Shown here piece after piece: positions 6,257-11,009 of a stretch of 11,009 nt of DNA. Under the pieces are notes generated by a model that was not told where the DNA came from, made no database searches, and worked only from the letters and a program-made list of their open reading frames with translations. The position numbers and the translations under genes are program-made. This DNA is from Nitrospiria bacterium (GTDB taxonomy: Bacteria; Nitrospirota; Nitrospiria; JACQBZ01): NCBI GenBank assembly GCA_919901335.1, contig CAKKOZ010000139.1:1-11009 (forward strand). Reading direction: 5' to 3'. Numbering within the stretch: position 1 is the first letter of the stretch; the number at the start of each line of letters is the position of its first letter.

Positions 6257-7165
6257 TCAATCTCCGAAGAGTCCTTCCACAAAATCACGGGCCGAGAAAT
6301 CCTCCAGGTCCTCCATGCCTTCGCCGAGGCCGACCCACTTTACCGGGATGCCGAGTTCTTCCGTAATCGGCACCACCACGCCGCCCTTGGCCGTCCCGTC
6401 CAGCTTGGTCAGCACCACGCCCGTCACCCCGATCGCCTCGTGAAACCGCCCGGCCTGGGAGAGGGCGTTTTGTCCCGTCGTCGCATCCAGAATCAGAAGG
6501 GTCTCGTGAGGGCTTCCCGGCAGGGCCTTGTCCATGACCCGCTTCATTTTCTTCAGCTCCTCCATGAGATTGAACTTCGTATGCATCCGGCCGGCCGTGT
6601 CCACGATGACCACGTCCATTCCCCGGGCCTTCGCCGCCGAAAGACCGTCAAAGATGACGGCGGATGGATCCGATCCGCTTTGATGTTTGACCACGGGGCA
6701 ATGGACCCGCTGTCCCCAGACCTCGAGCTGCTCGATGGCCGCCGCGCGAAACGTGTCGCCCGCCACTAAGAGCACGGCCTTGCCCTCGCCTTTAAACCGA
6801 TGGGCCAGCTTGCCGATGGTCGTCGTCTTCCCAACGCCGTTCACCCCCACCATCATCACCACGAATGGAACGGCCGCGGCCGCATTGAACCGGCCCGGCT
6901 TTTTCTCCAGCAACGTCAGAAGCTCCGTCTTCAGAAACGTGTTCAGCCGGGACGGATCGGGCCGCTCACGTCGGTCCAGACGATCGTGAAGCGTTGCCAG
7001 CAGCCGCTGGACGGTGCGGACCCCCAGATCGGCGCCCAATAGAATCCCCTCCAGCCGCTCGATCAGATCCGCATCGATCGTCTTCTTTCCGAGGATCAGA
7101 TCCTCGATGCCCGCCTTCAGTCGCTGACGGGTTTTGGACAGGGCCTGACCTAAACGTTGAAACAT
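6257..7165 (-). CDS. ftsY: signal recognition particle receptor FtsY
   Basis: FtsY is the SRP-GTPase docking protein. It pairs with Ffh at the membrane to hand ribosome-nascent-chain complexes to SecYEG. The 302-residue protein has an N domain (residues 1-90, a helical bundle with LLGADLGVRTVQRLL) and a G domain with G1 GVNGVGKTT at 107-115, G2 DTFRAAA at 137-143, G3 DTAGR at 189-193, G4 TKLD at 253-256, and the closing GLGEGMEDL at 279-287. It lacks the long acidic A domain of E. coli FtsY, as do many bacterial homologues. Membrane contact would then rely on the N-terminal amphipathic helix (MFQRLGQALSKTRQRL). The ATG at 7165 has AGGG about seven bases upstream. It starts nine bases after the ybeY stop and abuts uvrB, so co-transcription is likely. 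Confidence 0.97.
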   Translation of the reverse strand: MFQRLGQALSKTRQRLKAGIEDLILGKKTIDADLIERLEGILLGADLGVRTVQRLLATLHDRLDRRERPDPSRLNTFLKTELLTLLEKKPGRFNAAAAVPFVVMMVGVNGVGKTTTIGKLAHRFKGEGKAVLLVAGDTFRAAAIEQLEVWGQRVHCPVVKHQSGSDPSAVIFDGLSAAKARGMDVVIVDTAGRMHTKFNLMEELKKMKRVMDKALPGSPHETLLILDATTGQNALSQAGRFHEAIGVTGVVLTKLDGTAKGGVVVPITEELGIPVKWVGLGEGMEDLEDFSARDFVEGLFGD

Positions 7166-7174
7166 GCCTTATCC

Positions 7175-7684
7175 CTATGTCACATACGCGGGTGGCCGGA
7201 GGCGGGGCGCCCCATCCGCCCGCAACGGAAGGGCCCCACTTAATTCCCTCAACAGGGCGCTTTCCTTTCGGCGCATTCGGCGCGCGTCGGCCGGCTTTTC
7301 GTGATCATAACTCAGAAGGTGGAGGATGCCGTGGATCATCAGCCGGGCTATTTCGCGACGGAGGCCGTGACGGCGTTCCCGGGCCTGCCGGCGGGCCGTC
7401 GGGACCGAAATCACGACGTCCCCAAGAAAAGGGGGCGGGGATTGGTCCACGTTTTTCTTCACCTTGACCGGCTTCGAATACGCGAGCGAAAACGCCAGCA
7501 CATCGGTGGGTTGATCCTTGCCGCGGTAAATCCGATTGAGCGATTGGATCCGGCGGTCGCTGATAAACGACAGGCTGATCTCGGCGTCAGGCTGCCCCAG
7601 CGCGTGAAGAACCTTTTCGGCCAACGTTCTGTAAGTTTCGACCCGCAGAGGGATGCGGCGCTGCCGGTTCGCAATCCGGATCAT
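7175..7684 (-). CDS. ybeY: endoribonuclease YbeY, 16S rRNA maturation factor
   Basis: YbeY is a zinc-dependent single-strand endoribonuclease needed for 16S rRNA 3'-end maturation and ribosome quality control. The 169-residue protein contains the conserved YRGKDQPTDVLAFS segment (53-66) and the metal-binding motif at 118-128, HGILHLLSYDH, with the three histidines H118, H122 and H128. The usual motif has glycine before YDH (HGxLHLxGYDH); here it is serine 125. The metal ligands are unaffected. The C-terminus carries a short proline- and arginine-rich extension. The ATG follows the phoH TAG with no intervening base, and the preceding bases (end of phoH, AAAAGAAAA) give only a weak ribosome binding site. 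Translational coupling to phoH is therefore likely. The phoH-ybeY pair is widely conserved in bacteria. Confidence 0.96.
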   Translation of the reverse strand: MIRIANRQRRIPLRVETYRTLAEKVLHALGQPDAEISLSFISDRRIQSLNRIYRGKDQPTDVLAFSLAYSKPVKVKKNVDQSPPPFLGDVVISVPTARRQARERRHGLRREIARLMIHGILHLLSYDHEKPADARRMRRKESALLRELSGALPLRADGAPRLRPPAYVT

Positions 7685-8689
7685 CTATTTTCTTTTTCGT
7701 TTTCCAGCTCGTCCCTCATACCGGTCGTATGCCTTGACGATCTCCTGCACCAACCGATGCCGGACGACATCCTGTTCGGTGAAGTAAACAAACTGAATCC
7801 CCGGAACATCCCCCAAAATCTCCTGGATCTCGATCAGGCCGGACCTGCGCTCGGTCGGCAGGTCCACCTGGGTGATATCACCCGTCACCACGGCCTTGGA
7901 ATTAAACCCGAGACGCGTCACGAACATCTTCATCTGCTCCGACGTCGCGTTCTGCGCCTCGTCCAGAATAATAAAGGAATCGTTCAAGGTCCGGCCCCGC
8001 ATGTAGGCCAGCGGCGCGATCTCGATCTCCCCCCGCTCCACGTACCGATTCGCCCGTTCGACGTCCATCATATCGTACAGCGCGTCGTACATCGGACGGA
8101 GATACGGATTGATCTTGGCGTACATATCCCCCGGAAGAAATCCCAGCTTCTCTCCGGCTTCGACCGCCGGACGGGCCAGGATGATCCGGCTCACCTCACG
8201 CTTGGTCAGCGCCGAAACGGCCATGGCCATGGCCAGATAGGTTTTCCCCGTACCGGCCGGGCCGATCGCGATCACAAGATCATTTTTTCCGACCGCCTCC
8301 ACATAACCGCGCTGCGTCCCGGATCGCGGCACCACCATCCGCTTTTTAGTGCTGATGGGGATCGCGTCTAAGAAAAGCCCTTTAATGGACACAGCGGGGT
8401 TCTCATGAAGGGCGGCAATCGCGTAGTGAACGTCCTGCGGCCGGAGTACGAAGCCCTCATTCATGATGCCGGCCAGGCCGAGCAGCAACCGCTCGGCCCC
8501 CTTCACGGCCTCGGGAGATCCATGAATCGTGATCTCGTCTCCACGGGCCGTCAACCGGACATGAAGAGCTTCCTCAATCCGCTTCAGGTGGTCGTCGTAA
8601 TGCCCGAACAGGGCCTGGGTTTCAATCCCGGCGGGAAGCTTGATGCGGACGCGGCCTGATTCTTCCAACGCGATCTTTCCCCTCGACAT
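7685..8689 (-). CDS. PhoH-family ATPase (PhoL-like), ybeY neighbour
   Basis: This 334-residue cytoplasmic P-loop ATPase belongs to the PhoH/PhoL group encoded next to ybeY. These proteins are thought to act in RNA metabolism, but the exact reaction is not settled. A KH-like N-terminal RNA-binding domain (about 15-75, with ITIHGSPEAVKGAERLL) precedes the PhoH domain: Walker A GPAGTGKT at 143-150, ARPAVEAGEKLGFLPGD at 172-188, Walker B IILDEAQN at 240-247, and VVTGDITQVDLP at 267-278. The tail KRKRK is strongly basic. The protein is full length for the family. The ATG at 8689 has no recognisable Shine-Dalgarno sequence. A candidate promoter ends only a few bases upstream, so a leaderless or nearly leaderless message is possible. 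It heads the phoH-ybeY-ftsY-uvrB run. E. coli PhoL (YbeZ) is the likely counterpart, but the symbol is not asserted. Confidence 0.94.
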   Translation of the reverse strand: MSRGKIALEESGRVRIKLPAGIETQALFGHYDDHLKRIEEALHVRLTARGDEITIHGSPEAVKGAERLLLGLAGIMNEGFVLRPQDVHYAIAALHENPAVSIKGLFLDAIPISTKKRMVVPRSGTQRGYVEAVGKNDLVIAIGPAGTGKTYLAMAMAVSALTKREVSRIILARPAVEAGEKLGFLPGDMYAKINPYLRPMYDALYDMMDVERANRYVERGEIEIAPLAYMRGRTLNDSFIILDEAQNATSEQMKMFVTRLGFNSKAVVTGDITQVDLPTERRSGLIEIQEILGDVPGIQFVYFTEQDVVRHRLVQEIVKAYDRYEGRAGKRKRK

Positions 8690-8697
8690 ACGGCCAT

Positions 8698-8727
8698 GTC
8701 ATAACATCAAAGGGATGAAAAAGTCAA
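8698..8727 (-). promoter_or_regulatory. candidate promoter of phoH-ybeY-ftsY-uvrB
   Basis: On the minus strand TTGACT (8727-8722, five of six) is followed after 18 bases by TATGAC (8703-8698, four of six). The predicted start, six or seven bases further, falls at about 8691, within two or three bases of the phoH ATG at 8689. This 93-base gap between the pilus-type gene and phoH is otherwise featureless, with no clear terminator after the former. Confidence 0.45.
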
Positions 8728-8782
8728 TCGCGCCGGTGAATTCCTGACACGGTGTTGCAAAACTCGTTTGGCGCGCAGGCTG

Positions 8783-10309
8783 CTAATACTCTCTCCAGGA
8801 CAGTGTGGTAAACGCGGAACCCACCTGCATCATCGCGGCCGTCACGGCATTGACCACCGTGTTATTGCTGTAGAGGATCGTGGCGCCGCCGGTGCCGAGC
8901 TTATTGCCGGCCACGGTCCTTCCTTTGACCGCGGCCGCGCCCAGAAACCAGCTGCCGCCGGCCATATCGAGATCGCCCTCCACGTAAATGAGGCCGCGGA
9001 ACTCGAACTGAGCGGTCACCTTCATGTCGCCCGTCACGATCAGTATCCCCTCCCCCGAGGGACAGTTGCTGGACGGCTTGTAGACCTGGGTGCTTAGCTT
9101 GTTATCGATATAGGTCACGCCGGAAGGACAGGCGCCGGCGCTGGTATTCGCGTTGGCCTTTATGTTATCCACGACCGTCTGATCCACACCTAACAACGTT
9201 TTTAGGTCAGGAAAAGCCGCAGCGGCGTCCACCTTCTTCCAGCCGGCAGGAGGGGGGGGGTCATCCGTCCCACCCCATCCCTCGAAGCTGCCACTGGTAT
9301 CGATATCGGTCTCTAAATTTGCAAGGACGGCCGGCTTGCTTCCGGTGGCCAAGACCTTGCCTGAATACGGCGCATTCAGGTTGGCATCCGGGTCGGGGAG
9401 GGCCATGCCGCATCCCCCTGTTCCGGCTCCCCCGCTGTAGTTGTCGCAGCCGTTGGCGTTGTAGAGGTTCTGGTTGTAGCTGCCCGAGTCCGTTTTCTGG
9501 GTGTTCTCGGAGTGATTGTACCCGCTGATGAAGCCGTTGCCGGTCAGTTGGATCGGCGCGTCGATCTGTAACGCCGAACTGGTCGTCGGGTTCGCGGGAT
9601 AGCCGGCCATCTCGAGCTGGATCTTTTTTGTCGCCTTTCCGCTGCGGCCCGTGGACGTGACCAGCCGGACCACTAAGTTTCGGTTGCCGCCGACGGGAGG
9701 CGCGGTATCCGCCGTCCCATTTAAGGCCGTCCCGGCACGTACTCGCGCCGGGGTAATTGTATCCCCGTTGTAATAAACCAGGTCCATATCGTCTCCATCG
9801 AAATTTTTATCATAGTCCACGATTCCCCACAGTCTCAGATCCGACTCCTTCACATACCGGATCGTCACGGGTGTACCGGTGGCGTAATTGAGCTTCGACT
9901 GGTCGCTGGTCGACAAAATGCTCCGGACATTATTGGTGCCCGCGGGGGGCGCGCCGAAATAAACGTTGTACTGCCAGTTCGGATCGGGATTACCGCCGGC
10001 CAACACCTGGGGATCGTTGATCGCGGCGTTAAACGTGTTCCCGTTCACCGTCGCCCAGCTTCCGTTATTGGCGATCAATATCTGGTTTATGCCGGAATCC
10101 TGAAGCGTGGATCGGTAGAGGGCCTCCTTGATCCCGGCCTCGGCGGCATGGAACGCACGGGCATCCGTCAGCTCGTTGGACGTGATCTGCAGCTCGGTCG
10201 TCGTGGTTGAGATGGCGGCCAGCCCCATCACGGTCAGAAGTATTAATAACATCAGGGCCACCACCAGCGCCAGGCCCCGTTCGTTTTTAAGATAGGTTTT
10301 GACAACCAT
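8783..10309 (-). CDS. PilX-type pilus assembly protein with large extracellular domain
   Basis: The protein has 508 residues. Residues 9-58 match the PilX N-terminal domain: a charged stretch then RG at 11-12, a hydrophobic helix LALVVALMLLILLTVMGLAA, and the AFHAAEAGIKEAL segment. This is a class III-like prepilin leader with G12 as the probable cleavage glycine. As in other PilX proteins there is no glutamate at mature position 5. The protein is expected at the inner membrane and in the pilus as a minor component. Neisserial PilX is far shorter (about 160 residues). Here the remaining 450 residues are polar. They include an acidic DxNxDGDDMD stretch (167-176) that could bind calcium, cysteine pairs C288/C300 and C394/C416 likely to form disulfides, and a repetitive beta-rich end (419-485, GILIVTGDMKV...GLIYVEGDLDM...) resembling a beta-solenoid. 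The ATG has AGGAGG seven bases upstream. A nine-base C tract interrupts the coding sequence at 9252-9260. Confidence 0.82.
   Translation of the reverse strand: MVVKTYLKNERGLALVVALMLLILLTVMGLAAISTTTTELQITSNELTDARAFHAAEAGIKEALYRSTLQDSGINQILIANNGSWATVNGNTFNAAINDPQVLAGGNPDPNWQYNVYFGAPPAGTNNVRSILSTSDQSKLNYATGTPVTIRYVKESDLRLWGIVDYDKNFDGDDMDLVYYNGDTITPARVRAGTALNGTADTAPPVGGNRNLVVRLVTSTGRSGKATKKIQLEMAGYPANPTTSSALQIDAPIQLTGNGFISGYNHSENTQKTDSGSYNQNLYNANGCDNYSGGAGTGGCGMALPDPDANLNAPYSGKVLATGSKPAVLANLETDIDTSGSFEGWGGTDDPPPPAGWKKVDAAAAFPDLKTLLGVDQTVVDNIKANANTSAGACPSGVTYIDNKLSTQVYKPSSNCPSGEGILIVTGDMKVTAQFEFRGLIYVEGDLDMAGGSWFLGAAAVKGRTVAGNKLGTGGATILYSNNTVVNAVTAAMMQVGSAFTTLSWREY
9252..9260 (-). repeat. C9 homopolymer inside the PilX-type gene
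   Basis: Nine consecutive C (minus strand; G on plus) encode the end of D350 and P351-P353 in DDPPPPAGW. It is the longest homopolymer I noticed in the window. Slippage by one base would shift the frame and remove the C-terminal 155 residues, including the beta-rich repeats. Similar tracts in surface genes act as phase-variation switches in some bacteria. Here that role is only a possibility. Confidence 0.6.
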
Positions 10310-10326
10310 GGCCGTTCCTCCTCATC

Positions 10327-11009
10327 TTACTTGTTGATTGGCTTCTGGGCCGTCCCTATTTTTCCGCAGACATCCATTGCCGTAACCGTGAGGTCGTGAG
10401 AGATGTTCGTCCTGTCCGGATCGCAGCCATTGATGCAATCGGAGCCGTACGTCGTCGTCCAGACCTGCGATGATCCCGTGGGCGTCCCGCCGGGAACGTT
10501 ATCCAGGCCGAAAAACATCGGCTTTGTCCCGATGAAATCCGGCATCCCTGTACCCGAGTCATCCGTCACGGTCAGAACAACGCTGCTCAACGGGACGGTG
10601 GTCGTCACGGTCGCATTCACGATCTGGTTTCCGGCCGCGACCGGCGAGCTCGGCTTTGTGATCGAGACGACCGGCAATGAGGTCCCGCACTGTACATAGG
10701 TGAAGACACCCGAATCGGGATAAATATCAAAGTTCCGGGCGAAGGCATCCGAGGCCGTCCCGTCCAGCGCCTCAAGGTAGAACCATGTCTGGGTATCCGG
10801 GTTGGACGGCATGACGATGTTCCATGTCCCCGCAGGGCTTTCCGTTCCAAACACTGATCCGGTATAACTCCCTCCCCCGCCGGCCGTGATCGGCCGGGCC
10901 GGCGCCGTGGCCAGGACATTGGCATCCACATTATAATAGACCTTGACCGAGGTCAGCGGGATGCCGCTCTCGGCCGTCACCGCGGTCGTCACGGTGACGG
11001 TCTGTCCGG
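10327..11009 (-). CDS. C-terminal part of an Ig-like, probably exported protein (partial)
   Basis: The frame is open to the right window edge, so the true start is outside; the GTG at 10992 is only an internal valine. About 226 residues are visible. They form two beta-rich segments of bacterial Ig-like/cadherin-like type. The first begins GQTVTVTTAV and contains VKVYYNVD and FYLEALDG. The second begins PVVSITKPSSPVAAG and ends in DLTVTAMDVCGKIGT, typical of stacked extracellular adhesion or structural domains. Four cysteines (VQCG, SDCINGC, DVCG) and the absence of hydrophobic helices fit an extracytoplasmic location. The stop is 17 bases before the PilX-type ATG, indicating one operon. It may be the tail of another minor pilin or pilus-associated protein (PilV/PilW position), but the diagnostic N-terminus is not in the window. 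Confidence 0.7.
   Translation of the reverse strand, partial: GQTVTVTTAVTAESGIPLTSVKVYYNVDANVLATAPARPITAGGGGSYTGSVFGTESPAGTWNIVMPSNPDTQTWFYLEALDGTASDAFARNFDIYPDSGVFTYVQCGTSLPVVSITKPSSPVAAGNQIVNATVTTTVPLSSVVLTVTDDSGTGMPDFIGTKPMFFGLDNVPGGTPTGSSQVWTTTYGSDCINGCDPDRTNISHDLTVTAMDVCGKIGTAQKPINK

Noticed and set aside
5508..6443. Plus-strand open frame of 311 codons opposite uvrB and the ftsY end
   Set aside because: It lies antisense to two clearly recognised genes, spans their junction, and has no family motif of its own.
7301..8371. Plus-strand open frame of 356 codons opposite ybeY and phoH
   Set aside because: It is a histidine/arginine/aspartate-rich shadow frame across two conserved genes, with no recognisable domain.
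8690..8782. Terminator after the PilX-type gene
   Set aside because: I looked for a GC-rich hairpin with a following U-run on the minus strand and found none convincing, so read-through into phoH remains possible.

Overview
The window is about 11 kb of GC-rich, gene-dense bacterial DNA carrying housekeeping genes (uvrB, ftsY, ybeY, phoH), a membrane-transport and signalling module, and the edge of a type IV pilus-like locus. Nothing visible fixes the taxon. The PilX-like minor pilin, the short FtsY without an acidic N-terminal domain, the DUF4321 membrane protein and a GTAG-ended paired-hairpin repeat suggest an environmental Gram-negative lineage such as Nitrospirota or a delta-proteobacterial relative. 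This is an inference of low certainty.

Layout: every gene except one lies on the minus strand, so transcription mostly runs from high to low coordinates. At the right edge (11009 to 8783) are the 3' part of a gene for an Ig-like, probably exported protein and a PilX-type protein gene with a strong ribosome binding site. After a 93-base gap with a candidate promoter comes the tight housekeeping run phoH, ybeY, ftsY, uvrB (8689 to 4254). It combines an RNA-associated PhoH ATPase, the 16S rRNA-processing endonuclease, the SRP receptor GTPase and the nucleotide-excision-repair helicase subunit. The only plus-strand gene (3934-4203) encodes an 89-residue DUF4321 membrane protein. It has its own sigma70-type promoter and converges on uvrB. 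The 58-base junction is a REPIN-like element: two inverted GTAG hairpins, whose two ends supply the TAG stop codons of both convergent genes.

Divergent from the small membrane protein gene is a second minus-strand run: a Kef-type CPA2 cation/proton antiporter with a C-terminal NAD-binding RCK domain, a soluble histidine kinase, and a single-domain response regulator (3773 to 83). The kinase has an unusual design: an N-terminal Rossmann-like dinucleotide-binding domain, two successive phosphoacceptor (DHp) domains with intact H-boxes, and one ATPase domain. A perfect 15-base palindrome overlaps the -10 element of the antiporter promoter. Together this looks like a cation-homeostasis unit that reads cytoplasmic redox or nucleotide state at two points. 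The antiporter would be controlled directly through RCK and the kinase through its Rossmann domain, but this coupling is inferred and not shown by the sequence.

No rRNA, tRNA, CRISPR array or insertion-sequence transposase was recognised. All spaces between genes are below 300 bases.
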